Of a stretch of DNA of 64,000 bases, positions 40,568-52,198 are shown one piece after another (within the stretch, counting starts at the first letter, position 1; the number at the start of each line of letters is the position of its first letter). Origin of the DNA: Lycorma delicatula (Eukaryota > Arthropoda > Insecta > Hemiptera > Fulgoridae); the NCBI RefSeq assembly GCF_047948215.1, contig NC_134456.1, positions 79,908,515 through 79,972,514 on the forward strand. The letters are read 5' to 3'. The translations under genes and the position numbers were made by a program. The notes beneath the pieces were generated by a model. That model ran no database searches, had not been told where the DNA came from, and saw only the letters and a program-made list of their open reading frames with translations.

Positions 40568-41488
40568 CGAGGTGTGGCTATTAAATAACGAGACTAATGC
40601 TGTAAAATATTTTATTCTTAATTTATACATATTTAGTTATTATCCCCTTCAATATCCACCCTCTTCTATTCTTACAATGTTCCATGAGAATTTCCCATGG
40701 TTTGAAACGGTGCTGGAAGTATTTTTTCTGTGAGCTTTTTCATGACACATGCTGCTTTTTCTTTCACAGCTTCAACAGTCTGAATTCTTGTTCCTTTTAA
40801 TGCAGATTTGACCTTGGAGAACAGATAAAAGTCACATGGTGCCAGGTCAGGCGAATAAGGCTTGGATATAACACTGGGATGTTATACTTGGCTAGAAACG
40901 TCTTGACAGGCAATGCAGTGTGAGCCAGTGCGGTGTCCTGATGAAGAACCCATGTCTTGTTCTTCTCAGTTCGGTTCGTTTTTTAAATATATTTTCGCGG
41001 AGTTAAGCTAGGACCTCAAGGTAGGTAGTAATGTTGATTATTAGTTTGACCTTCAGGCCCAGTAAAGGCACACAATCCCATGAATATCGAAAAAAACAAT
41101 CATCATCCCTTTGAATTTTGATCATCATCTTCAGCGTCTTTTCGGCTATCTTGGAAATGGTTAAACCACTCAAAAAACTGCACACATGTTAAACATTCAT
41201 TACCATATACTTTTTTCAATAAAAGATAAGTTTCAGTAGCAGTTTTTCCAAGTTTCATATGAAATTTCACTACAATTCTTTGCTCTAATAGAACACTTAA
41301 TTTTTTCGGCAAAACAAAAAAACTGATGTTTCAAACAAAGGCCATGGCCAGACTAATATGTCTGCAGAAACTGGAGTGGCAACAATCAAAAGTAGCTTCA
41401 CGCTACACAGCTATTGGTCTTACGAATTTGGTGCATGAGCAGTTCTTCTATAGCAGCATTAGTCTCATTATTTAATAGCCACATCTCA
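40568..41488 (-). mobile_element. Internally deleted mariner, copy A
   Basis: Terminal inverted repeats are cgaggtgtggctattaaata (left) and, complemented, tgagatgtggctattaaata (right), with TA immediately outside each end. On the - strand an intact N-terminal piece (41103-41312) reads VLLEQRIVVKFHMKLGKTAT, then ETYLLLKKVYGNECLTCVQF, FEWFNHFQDSRKD and a stop after QNSKG. Sequence then passes directly to the catalytic second half (FFDIHGIVCLYW-like at about 41090-41050), so a block of several hundred bases is missing. Length is 921 bp. Copy B in the same intron shows the same junction. Confidence 0.87.
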
Positions 41489-42102
41489 TATATGATGATT
41501 TATTTAAAAATTTCTAGTTTATTAGAAATCCCTAAGAGAAGTGATGTTAATGGTATAATATAAGGCAAAAATATGTACTAGAGTAGTTGGACTAGAAATA
41601 AAAAATAACATAAAACAAAACATCTAGGTTGAAAGAGAAATGTATAAAAAATACAATGATTTCAGGGAAGTTAGTAGATACAGAAAATAACTAAACTCCT
41701 ATTAAACCTAAATATATTTGTTACTAAAGTGCAAATGGAAAACCATGATAAGAATCATGAACTTCCTATTTTTCACATAAACATTAGAGTGCATCATGTA
41801 GCGAAGTGTAAGTTGGATAATCATAATGGGATCTTTCAGGAACCTTGAAGGATTCTTAATGAAATCTTGTTGGATTGTATAAATGAGCTTGAGTTGAAAA
41901 AAAATCCTTACTAAAATTGACCACCTCAACAACTGCAAAGGATGGAATACAAGTACAATTAAAGGATTTTATTGATATCCTAATATGATTTAAAGAAGTA
42001 TGACGTAGAAGCTAGATACAGCTAAATAGTGCTGCAAGCCATGCCTCATTACAACCATCCATCTATATGCTGCACAAAAAGATCAGGAACATTGTGAACT
42101 AT

Positions 42103-42107
<5 letters not shown>

Positions 42108-42145
<38 letters not shown>
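42108..42145. repeat. (TA)n microsatellite
   Basis: About 17 TA units with a degenerate tail (ataatataatatg). Confidence 0.9.
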
Positions 42146-42150
<5 letters not shown>

Positions 42151-42279
42151 ATATGTATTATGTACATGAGGCATGTTTTTTTGTTAAGTAAGTATCATTT
42201 TGATATAAAAAATAAATAAATTTAAAAAAAAATTATTTTCACATGAAAAACTGGATTTTAATCTTCAATTCTTCATATT

Positions 42280-43320
42280 TTCTACCTACATTAAGGCACT
42301 TGTGTTTCATATGATCGGCACTTGCATTACAGCTTCATAGAAAATCTGTCGCCTGAGAAGATTATCATTGCTGAACGACTGTTTTTCATCATCATTGCTG
42401 TGATACTTACTGCTGAGGGCTGCTTTAAATGCAGGAAAAGTGATAGTTATTGGGCATCAGGTTAGAATTATACAGAAGGTGATCAATTTTTTCCCAGCCG
42501 AATGACATGATGAGATCTTGGGTACAATGAGCCATGTTTGGCCGAACATTATTGTGAATCAGCATGATTCCCACATTGAGCATGCCGCACCTTCCATTTT
42601 GGACACCTTGCAGTTCAGTCAAGATCTCAAAGATCTCATAGTGTGTCTTAGCATTTACCATTTCACCCTAAGACAAAAAATTAACAAGTAAGCATTTTAC
42701 CCCAAACTACAGTGCACATGATTTACCAGGGTGACATTGTTTGCTTGATCTTCAGTTTTTTTGGGAGATGTTGAATGTCTCCATTCTGTGGATTGTTGTT
42801 TTGATTCTGGTGTAATATGTGACACCCATGCCTCATCACTATTAACAGTTTGGCTTAAAAACAGATAATCTTCATTACTGTATCTTGTAAGAAAATTCAA
42901 AGCACTGGCTAAATTAAATTTGTTTTTGTTCAACTCGGTCAGCATTTTTGGTGCCCATTGTGAGCACAGCTTCCAATAATTTAAGCATACTGACACAATT
43001 TCATAGAGAAAACTTCATGAAATTAAAGGAAATTCATTACATTGTGATGAAATTGTAAACTGTCTATTCTCATGGACTTTTCATTAGATCTACATCAAGT
43101 AATCAGTAATGACAGAGAGTCACCTACTGCATGTTACATTGTATACATTTGTACAATCCTCTTTAAATACCCTAATCTTTTTTTCACCATTCCATTTGAC
43201 ATAAGCATTATCCCTGAACACTTAACTAAACTGTTGTTGAATTTCAGCTTTTGTAGCTCTTGCATTTAAGAAACTAATTACAGGATGTATTTCACAATTG
43301 GTGACATTGTATATATCATA
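42280..43320 (-). mobile_element. Mariner transposase pseudogene (different lineage)
   Basis: On the - strand the N-terminus EIHPVISFLNARATKAEIQQ lies at about 43300-43240. The first catalytic region reads TVNSDEAWVSHITPESKQQS (about 42850-42795), where the family has GDETW. The second reads LIHNNVRPNMAHCTQDLIMS (about 42560-42505), where HDNARP is usual, so a catalytic Asp has become Asn. GWEKIDHLLY follows. At least one frameshift separates the two open pieces (42697-42996 and 42425-42661). It is inactive. Confidence 0.82.
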
Positions 43321-43497
43321 TGCATTTTAAACATGCACAGAAAATCGTAAACAAAGTCTAATAATCACATTATGGCGTCTGTAGCAAGTAAATAGATGTA
43401 GTTACTCAGTGCACAAGCCTGAAACTGTGACAGCCAGACTGCAGCAGACATATGTCAAAGCAGTATTTAGTTTGAAGGCATATCTTGTATATTATAC

Positions 43498-43532
<35 letters not shown>
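43498..43532. repeat. (CACATA)n / (CA)n microsatellite
   Basis: Imperfect tandem cacata units lie directly upstream of mariner copy B. Confidence 0.85.
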
Positions 43533-43541
43533 GAAAATGTA

Positions 43542-44432
43542 TGAGGTGTGACTATTAAATAATGAGACTAATGCTGCTACAGAAGAACTGTACCTGCACC
43601 AAATTCGTATGACTGACAGCTGTGTAGTGTGAAGCCTTCTCTTTCGATTGTTGTCATTCCAGTTTCTGTAGACATATTAGTCTGACCGTGGGCTTCGTTT
43701 GGATAACATCTGTTTTCTGTTTTGCTGAAAAAATTATAAGTGTTCTATTGGAGCAAAGAATTGTCGTGAAATTTCATATGAAACTTGGAAAAACTGCTAC
43801 TGAAACTTATCTTTTATTGAAAAAAGTATATGGTAATGAATGTTTATCATGTGTGCAGTTTTTTGAGTGGTTTAAGCATTTCCAAGATAGCCGAAAAGAC
43901 GTTGAAGATGATGATCAAAATTCAAAGGGATGATGATTGTTTTTTTCGATATTCATGGGATTGTGTGCCTTTACTGGGTTCCTGAAGGTCAAACTATTAA
44001 TCAACGTTACTACCTTGAGGTTCTTGCCCAACTCTGTGAAAAATTATTTAAAAAACGAACCAAATTGAGGAAAAACAAGTCGTAGGTTCTTCATCTGGAC
44101 AACACACCGGCTCACACTGCATTGCCTGTCAAGACGTTTCTGGTCAAGGATTACAATCCAGTGTTACATCCAAGCCTTATTCGCCTGACCTGGCACCATG
44201 TGACTTTTATCTGTTCCCAAGGTCAAATCTGCAGTAAAAGGAACAAGATTTCAGACCATTGAAGCTGTGAAAGAAAAAAACAGCATGTATCATGAAAGAG
44301 CTCACTGAAGACTTCCAGCACTGTTTCAAACAATGGAAAATTCCCATGGAGCGTTGTAGAAATAGAGGAGGGGTGTAAATTGAAGGGAACTAAATATGTA
44401 TAAATTTAAAATACAATATTTTACAGCATTAA
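43542..44432 (+). mobile_element. Internally deleted mariner, copy B
   Basis: The left end tgaggtgtgactattaaata follows TA (43540-43541) and matches the ends of copy A. The N-terminal piece (43742-43933) is nearly identical to copy A (FFEWFKHFQDSRKDVEDDDQ) and ends at the same QNSKG stop. The same deletion junction into FFDIHGIVCLYW-like sequence follows. Then come TPAHTALPVKTFLV (about 44103) and PSLIRLTWHHVTFIC (about 44173). The 3' end stops at acagcatta, so most of the right inverted repeat is lost. It is oriented opposite to copy A. Confidence 0.85.
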
Positions 44433-45038
44433 AATGTGCTTGTTATGGTCATTTCATGTTTCATTTTGCAATTGAACAATATTACTTTTCAAAAATCTTT
44501 ATTTTCTCTTTATTAGAAAATTGCTGTAATCTGGCTGTTCAACCTAATTAACATATTTTCAGACTTTAAATGAAACAGTATGGATTGGTCTAGTTAATAA
44601 AATATTACATCTAAAGAATCCCATTAAGCAGCCTACTAACAGAATAACAAGTATCAGTACATCAGCAGCTTATTTCACAAGTTAGATTTATTTTTGGATA
44701 AACTTTGTACAGTATTTATTCTTTTTTCATAAATTCTTTAATTAGTTTTCAATTATTTAATATTTTGAAGTTAATTTTTTCCACATACTTGTCTTTATAT
44801 CCACTTCCTTTAGTTTTCCTGGTATATTTTCTGTTTTTTTTTTCATTTACTAATTTATGTTCTTTTACCATTCTGATAAACAACCCTGTTAAGGTTTTTT
44901 GAAGTTATAATTCTTATGTATATGGGTAAACTGTGTGCTTTATTTTATATTTATTTGTCTTTTATAAAAATACCATTTTCATGATTTTAAGACTCAGTTA
45001 TGATTTCTATCAATCTATGTTCAGTTTTACTTTTAAAC

Positions 45039-45084
45039 AGTAATTTTATATTTCATGCATAAATGCATGAAATATAAAATTACT
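45039..45084. repeat. Perfect 22-bp hairpin with 2-base loop
   Basis: 45039-45060 and 45063-45084 are exact reverse complements around aa. The stem is centred on tttcatgcat/atgcatgaaa. It lies about 130 bases upstream of the exon 8 acceptor. Confidence 0.85.
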
Positions 45085-45212
45085 ATAAGTTTTATGTTAT
45101 ATTCATTTAAGTTTGTTTACATTTAGAATTTTATTTAAAATTATAAATAAATTATTTTATTTTCTCATTTATTTATTCTTTTCAATTATGAGTATTTTAT
45201 CCTTTACGACAG

Positions 45213-45342
45213 GCCTAATAGGAAAGGAAAGATCAACTTTGTGGGACCAAATGCAATTTTGGGAGGATGCTTTTCTTGATGCAGTAAGTCAAGAAAGAGA
45301 TATGATTGGTTTGGATCAAGGAGCTACTGAAATGATGGAAAG
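45213..45342 (+). CDS. MADD: MADD exon 8 of window (start of death-like region)
   Basis: The exon is 130 bp, phase 1 to 2 (donor gtaaga). It encodes [20 protein letters not shown], then [20 protein letters not shown]. This is one of the most diagnostic stretches of MADD. With exon 9 it forms the all-helical death-domain-like region after which the family is named. Confidence 0.96.
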
Positions 45343-45499
45343 GTAAGAAATAAAATGGCAGAATATCCTAATTATCTTAAGCATTATTACATTTTTTGCA
45401 TTTCTTTTGAGCATTGAAAAAAAGAATTGAGCATAAATTCTTTTGCTGAAGTAAGTACTTTTACAGAGATCTCTGTTTCATCATAATGTTTTATTTTGC

Positions 45500-46700
45500 A
45501 GTTAAACTAAAAACGTAATTAAAAATTAAAACTATACAGAGGTATGTTCATCATATTTGGTAGTATGTATAAAAAATCAATTGTACTACTACTCTGTACC
45601 CAAAAACCACAAGAATTGTTCATATAATTTTTTTTAATTTTAAGATAACATCTTGAAAATATAAATTTTTGAAACACCTTCAAAATACTGTCCATTAAAT
45701 TCACTTGTGTAAATTTTTTTAACACTGTTCGAAACATTTTTTATATTCTTTGAACTAATGCTGTTAAGTGCCTCCAGCAATTTTTTCTTACCTGTTTTAC
45801 GTCCTCAAAATGCTTTTTCTTTAGGTTTTTGTTCATTCTTGGAAATAAGAAGTCACAAGGGGCTAGGGAGGGTGAGAAGTCATTGTCATGCTGTTTTTAA
45901 TCAAAAACTGGTTGATTTTCAATGCTGTACAGGCAGGTGCGTTGTCATAATTAGTCATAATTAATCTCCTGATCGCCACAATTCAGGTCATTTTTTCCCA
46001 CTGCCCCACACAATTGCTTCAGCACTTGCAGATAGTAATGTTGTTGATTCACTGTGGTAACCTAAGGAACAAATTCAATATGAACGACTCCTTTGACATC
46101 AAAAAACAAACCATCATGGACTTCACATTTGATTTCTGGGTGATGAAGTTGCCTTCCACTGGCTGAACTGCTGTTTTGTTTTAGGGTCATAATTGTAACA
46201 CCAAGATTCATCCTCTGTTATGATTTCTGACAAAAATCCAGGGTAGTTTGTGCCTGTTCTTTCAATTCCTGGCGCACTAAGAAGGTTCAGCCTCTGGTCA
46301 TCAGAAAGCAGTCATGGAACAAACTTTGCAGTGACACGTCTCATGTTCAGATCTTCAGTTAGAATTTTTTGTCATGAAAAGAAGAAATTCCAGTTATTTT
46401 CTCCAATTTGTCATTTGTTCTATGACGATTAAATATGGTGGCATGGCACACTTTTTGAATATTTTTGTCTGTTCTTGAAGTTGAGGGGCAGTCCAAATAG
46501 GGTTCATCTTCAGGTGACATTTGACCACTTCTAAACTGGGCAAACCACTTGTAAATTCTTGCCTGGCTTAGAGCTTCCTTCCAAAAGCATTGAAACTGTT
46601 TCTGTTGCTGTTTCCTTTAACAGGAAACAGATTTTAATGTTGGCGTGTTGCTTCCTAAAGTTTGCCATCACAAAATTGCCAAGATCATTGAAGGATCTTA
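45500..46700 (-). mobile_element. Mariner transposon, near full-length but inactive
   Basis: The transposase starts on the - strand at Met 46668 (MANFRKQHANIKICFLLKET). It has HTH pieces SLEVVKCHLKMNP-region and TSRTDKNIQKVCHA (about 46480). The first catalytic region reads ITEDESWCYNYDPKTKQQFS (about 46225-46165), the second FFDVKGVVHIEFVP (about 46110-46070). The C-terminal VKQVRKNCWRHL and FRTVLKKFTQVNLMD pieces end near 45680. Stops and frameshifts interrupt the frame. It is a separate lineage from the other mariners here. Confidence 0.78.
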
Positions 46701-47368
46701 AGAAAATAGTTAATCTGTCTGCTGTGACGGTTTCTCATGAACGTTACATGGCCAACTGAGCAGAGAGATAATAGCACAGCCAACTCACTTGCCTACAGAA
46801 AATAATTCTTTTTTTTTTTGTGTATTGCATAATTTTTTTTAAAAACATCACAGTTTTTATGATATAATGATTTTTGAATGATTGAGATGTAAACATACCT
46901 CCCTGTAATTTTAAATTATGTTTTAAATTTAATTCAACAATAAAACATTCTGATGAACCAATGATCTAGAGTAGTGTGCAAATTAATAAAAACACAGGAG
47001 ATTTTTTGTTTATTTTTATGTTATGGCTGCACTGCTTGACGATGCCCATCTTTTAAGTTTGTGTAATGTGAGGTTATTGTTTTTTGCTTGTTTAGCAATT
47101 TTCATGTTATAAAGAGTGTTTTGTGAAAGTTTATTTCATATTTTTTATTTCAAAATTATACTTTTTGTTCTGTGTGTCTTGAATATATAATAATGGCCAT
47201 AAATACAAGAAAGCATTTGAAAATTGTTCTTTTTCTGAGCATACCAGCATGACACAATGACAAATAGCGCCTGAGTGTGGAGTGGAACTACGGAGAGTGA
47301 ATGTTACTTTAAAACAATTTAACGAATATTAAACATTTTAACAATTTTACTAGTTAACAAGAAATAAT

Positions 47369-47516
47369 AGTCTAGATTAAAAAATTGCATTTTAAACTGT
47401 CATAAATTATTGTACAGAAATACAGTATAATAAAGTTTTTACTTAACTGTCATCCCCTAAAATTCATTCACTAATTTTTTGTGACCAGTGAATGTGGATA
47501 ACAGACAGGTTGCTGG
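47369..47516 (+). repeat. Direct repeat unit 1 (within Tc1 element)
   Basis: About 148 bases starting agtctagatt. A diverged second copy lies at 49325-49471. Shared stretches include gaaatacagtataataaagt and tttttgtgaccagtg. Confidence 0.8.
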
Positions 47517-47894
47517 TCATTAATGAGGAAAAGTAAACTTGATTCAAAATTATCTGCTGTAGACTTAAATTGAGAATTAGCAGCCGGTGGAACAGGTTTA
47601 CATATAATAATTGTTTAGACATCGACTTCTTGCAGCTGGACGGAAAGCTCATCAGCCAGCTAAAAGGCAGCTTTGACCACCAGCAATGTGCGAAAAAAAG
47701 GCTCTTATGTGCCAAAGCACATGCTAATTGGATCAGACTGGAAAAGTGTTATATTTTCTAACACGTCACATTTTTAAGGGCAAAGGGTTCCACACATTAG
47801 AGAAGCATCAAATGAAAATTCATCACAAGCTCATATCCAACAATTAGTTGAACATAACGGAAAAAAATGTTTTGGAGTTGTTTCACATTTGAAG

Positions 47895-47929
47895 GCCCTT
47901 GTTTATTACTACCAGTAATAAACAAGGGC
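47895..47929. repeat. Perfect 16-bp hairpin inside Tc1 element
   Basis: gcccttgtttattact (47895-47910) and its complement agtaataaacaagggc (47914-47929) are separated by acc. Confidence 0.8.
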
Positions 47930-48786
47930 ATGTTGAAAAGTGATGGATATATCAAGATTCTGAAGGAAAGGTTTGTGACAACTTCAAACCAAATTCCCAT
48001 AAAGTGCTCCAACCGATTTGGTGCTGCGACATACTGTCAAAAAAGTGAAAAATTTTGCAAATAACAAAACATTGAAGTGCTCCTGTAGCAGTCAACGCCC
48101 CAGATTTAAACCCAATTGAAAATCGTTTGGCAATAATTAAAAAACTACTCTCAAAAATGGATTTTACCACAAAAGTTGACCTCATTAAAGCAGTGATATT
48201 TGATTTCATGATGAAATCAAAAAAACATAGTCCATTTGTTGAATTTATGCCAAATCATGCATAGGAAGTGATTAAGAATAAAGGACCCTACAGTTAAAAG
48301 ATATTCACAAGCTACTTTTTATTAAATAACATCTGTGTTTGGATTTGGATTAATTTGCACAGAGCTGTTTTTCTTACCAGGAAGAAAAACAAATTGGGAG
48401 GTGAAAAAAATTATGAACTTATTTATACCTGTATAATGTGGAATTTTAAAAAAAATACCTTGCAATGCTTCTTTAATCAAGCTTTATTAATAGTTTCCCA
48501 TAAGCCTCCTAGACAAATGCTAAAGAGAAGTAACTTTTTTCCGTGGAATAACAAACCTACCATGTAATTTCTGACATGATTTATATAATGTATAGTTATG
48601 GTATGATTTGAATAATGTAATGTATTTATTTACTATTACTGTTCAGTCTCCATTAACACATTGTTCAGGATCCTTCATTCCTTGCATCTCCAGGAAGAGT
48701 GTATTTTTAATGAAATAATTGTGCATTTGTTGATAGTATTCATTATGATTTCATATCATTGTTTACATTTATTTTCATGTTTACAG

Positions 48787-49003
48787 ATATAAGTGCCTGA
48801 GTGAGTCAGAACGAAAGAGATTGGAGCATGATGAAGATAGATTACTATCAACCATGCTGTATAATCTGACAGCAATTATGTTAATGGTGAATGTAAATAA
48901 AATGGAGCTTAAGAGAAAAATTCGTAGATTGCTTGGTAAAAGTCATATAGGTCTTGTATATAGTCAAGAAGTTAATGTTTTATTAGATCAGATAAATAAC
49001 CTG
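48787..49003 (+). CDS. MADD: MADD exon 9 of window (death-like region)
   Basis: The exon is 217 bp, phase 2 to 0 (donor gtaagt), the longest in the window. It encodes [20 protein letters not shown], then [20 protein letters not shown], then [18 protein letters not shown] and ends DQINNL. The [11 protein letters not shown] block is nearly invariant in the family. The protein is helical and charged. Confidence 0.97.
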
Positions 49004-49324
49004 GTAAGTTTAGGAATTTTTACTTTTACCATAAACTTTGTAATTAAAAATTTAGCTTATAATTAATTGATACAGTTTTTCGTAAATTGTAATTTTAATC
49101 AAAATCATCCATCTTCTTTAAGCACACTGATGTGTGTTTAAAGAAGATTTTGGTTGTTCAGTTATCAGTTATCACAAAATCAGTGAATAATTTCTGTAAA
49201 ATTTAAAATCTTTAATCAGACAGTGAATTTTTACATTTCTCCATTATCAATGTTTTTTTGTTGCTTTTAAAATATAGAGGTCTGTTTACTTCACAATAAA
49301 CTAATATGCAGTTCAAGAAATTTC

Positions 49325-49471
49325 AGTCTAGATTAAGGTGTGCTTTTCAAACTGTCATAAATTATGGTGCAGAAATACAGTATAATAAAGTTTTTACTTA
49401 ACCCTCATCTCCTAAAATTCGGTCACTTATTTTTTGTGACCAGTGGATATGGATAACAGACAGATTCCTGG
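49325..49471 (+). repeat. Direct repeat unit 2 (stray Tc1 fragment)
   Basis: This is the second copy of the 47369-47516 segment, in the same orientation and about 1.95 kb downstream across exon 9. It is probably a fragment of another Tc1 copy of the same family, since no transposase sequence adjoins it. Confidence 0.75.
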
Positions 49472-51581
49472 TTTCACATGTAAATTATACAAGAAGGTGG
49501 TAACATTGAATTATCCTCAACCAGTTTCAAAATATTGAACGGGAAATGATTAGATATTTAACCAAATTTTGTGATCCTTATCAGATCATGAATTAAATCC
49601 TGTATCCCTTGTCAGAAAGCCAATACAAAAACTATGTTTGTGCATCCACATTAAGGATTTTTCTCCTCGCCACAGTTTTACTTATGCATTTCTTCATTAG
49701 TTTAGAAAGATTTACACACTTTTTGAGGTTTTGACTTTCTAAATGTGTAACTCTTTCAATTTCAGCATATTTGTAAAATCTTTGGAGCTTTAATTATTTA
49801 CTTGTATTGTAATATCTGTCCCCTTACAGCTTCTTCCTTTTTCCATTACTTCATTATTATTAAATTAAGGTAAGCTGTAGTGGCTCATTATGATCTATGA
49901 CAACTTTCTTTCAGCAAGAATTTGGCCACAGACTTCCTTTTTTCTCAATTGATCGTTTAACCTCTTCATATTGAATTATTCTACTCTTTATTCTTCTATA
50001 TTATTCACATATTTTTAAATGTGTTGTATTTCTGACTTTTGTGAAAGCTAGTGAGTGAAAGTTATTTAAATGCTACTAGCTTTTTCATTCAGAAAGTTGA
50101 TGTTTCAAAATCAAACTGATATGTTTTACTTTATTATCAGTGCCATAATAGTCTCCATGGGCACTATTCTGTTTTTGGATTTCAATTAACAACACAATCT
50201 GGTCTGATTATCCATGAATGCTGTATACTATAGAGCTACAAGTATACCCATTACATGAACAAGGAATATAACTAACTGTCTGTGGGCCCCGAATCAAGAA
50301 ACCTGCATTAAATATATGTAGACTTTTGGAATATCATATCAGTTATTGCCTGTCCTTTTTATCCATTTTTTCCTTCCATGAAGTTCTACTTTCATACAGT
50401 TATTTAAAAAAAAAGTATTTCATAGTCCTAAATCTAAGTTTGTTGTAGCAAATTTATTTTTTGTGTAAATTTCCTTGCCTTAATGAGTTTTTAAGATATA
50501 CAATACAACAATTATATGCTGCCTCACTTATAACTCATATCATTGCTAATGATCCAGTGTATATTGCTACTGCAATGTTATTTTAAAATAGTATGCACAA
50601 AAGAGTGTTAGGTAATTCACATGCCAGATACTTGGGACACAGGGTTGTGTGTGATAATTCAATACCACAACACCGCACTTTTATTACAGCATGTGAATTC
50701 TTTATTTCATTTCACTTTGCTTTCATATCATTAAACATATTTACACTATTATCATTAGTATGGATGTGCAATTTCTTGATGTGTGAACACATCACATCTG
50801 TTTTTATGGAAGATTAGAACTAAGGATTACATAAATCATAATTTAAGAAAGAAATAATATGAAGAGTTGATAAAAATCTTTAAAAAAAATCAGTTGTAAA
50901 GAAGATAAAAATTTTGTAATAATGAAATTCAGGCTATATTCTGCTGCTTTCAAAATAATCATGAAAGAAGGTACTAAAACTTTTGTAGAAATATATGCCC
51001 AGAACTTTAAATCTTTGTTGTTGCTGAAAAGCAAAGATTCACTAATAATCGTTCTTATGCAAATGTGGGTATTTGCAATTGTTTCTCTAACTTCTTTGAT
51101 AAAGTTCATCCAAATTTAATAATTCATCAAAAGTAGCACTGTTCATTCTTAAATTCACTCTGAAGCACTCTTCAAGATTATCATCCTGCAATACTTTTAC
51201 CACTTAATAATATTCATATTTATTTCTGATCTTTTTAACTGCTTTTTTGTTCCATGTTTACCTTTCACAAAAATATTAATGCCATAGTAAATATTTTTTT
51301 TGTTTTACTTCTTAATAAGCTTATTTAACTTATTACACAAAATAACCGAATAACACAAAGCAAAGTGGAAGTAATAAAAATACAATAGACCCAAACATAT
51401 AACTAGCTGGAATTCTTAACATGTATACTTGGAACATGTAAAATGTTAAGTTTCCATTCGTAAACAATTGGGCAAGTATTTCCTAATTATACAAGTATGG
51501 AATGTATTTTTTAAATTAACATTAGCTGTAGTAATGTATTAAGAACATTGCAGTTCAAACCAGCAAATAGCATATTCCATT

Positions 51582-51764
51582 TCAAAAACCCATTTCAGAT
51601 GTTTGTTGTATGATCTGTATGGCCTGCTTAACGCTAAGTTTCTGTTGTTCATACCACTTATCACTTGCCATTCTCAAAAACTGCTCAAAAGCGTGATGCC
51701 CCCTTTCAGCAACAGTTTTTTCTTTGATAGGCCACGTATATTTTACCCATTTATATGCGAATAA
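51582..51764 (-). other. Coding-like antisense segment of unknown origin
   Basis: There are 61 codons open between two TGA stops on the - strand, reading LFAYKWVKYTWPIKEKTVAE, then RGHHAFEQFLRMASDKWYEQ, then QKLSVKQAIQIIQQTSEMGF. Residue composition (Trp, balanced charge) is protein-like and unlike the AT-driven random frames around it. The frame extends upstream across one stop with VIDEGTCLSED. No start, splice sites or known family is recognised. It could be a pseudogene, an exon of an antisense gene, or transposon debris. Confidence 0.35.
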
Positions 51765-52198
51765 TCAATCCTCAGACAAACAAGTTCCCTCGTCAATGAC
51801 AAGATATTATGGTTACTAGAGATAGTTGACTGTACACATTCATTTTCAAAGTCTAACAAGTTGTAATTAGCTGATGTTTATTAAAATATATAGAGCTTAA
51901 GTGCCTACAGAATGTAATCATAAAAAATTGGTAGTTGTTTGAAATTTAGCAATTTAACCAAAAAATTACAACCACTCTACTTGTGGTTAATAATAGACAT
52001 TTTCAAATCACAGATCAATCATTAGATATTCCACACACTGAACATTTTATTATACCAAGAAAAAATGAAAATAATTTACATTATAGTTACACCATTTCTA
52101 CAAAATGTTGCATTAAACAAAATACATAGATAAAATATATATGAGTTAACGTTAAATAACTTTATATTTAAATAGGATCGTGATCAGTGAAAATTTAT

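Larger units (their letters stand above)
40505..45212 (+). other. MADD intron 7
   Basis: The intron is 4.7 kb and nearly filled with mobile DNA: internally deleted mariner copy A (40568-41488, -), a third mariner (42280-43320, -), copy B (43542-44432, +), TA and CA microsatellites, and a perfect hairpin (45039-45084). 41500-42100 and 44440-45030 show nothing recognisable. Confidence 0.85.
46971..48362 (+). mobile_element. Tc1-type transposon, inactive
   Basis: The ends gtgtgcaaattaataaaaac (about 46974) and, complemented, gtgcaaattaatccaaatcc (ending about 48360) form Tc1-type inverted repeats about 1.39 kb apart. The transposase remnant reads LRISSRWNRFTYNNCLDID (about 47567), KAHANWIRLEKCYIF (about 47716-47760, where the first catalytic Asp should follow but a stop occurs), and APDLNPIENRLAIIKK (about 48097, the third catalytic E region). 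It ends VIKNKGPYS at a stop near 48297. Internal stops show it is dead. Confidence 0.82.
45343..48786 (+). other. MADD intron 8
   Basis: The intron is 3.4 kb, mostly mobile DNA: a mariner (45500-46700, -) and a Tc1 element (46971-48362, +). 48370-48786 shows nothing recognisable. Confidence 0.85.

Noticed and set aside
45758..46759. Three + strand frames of 60-68 codons
   Set aside because: They are shadows of the - strand mariner transposase.
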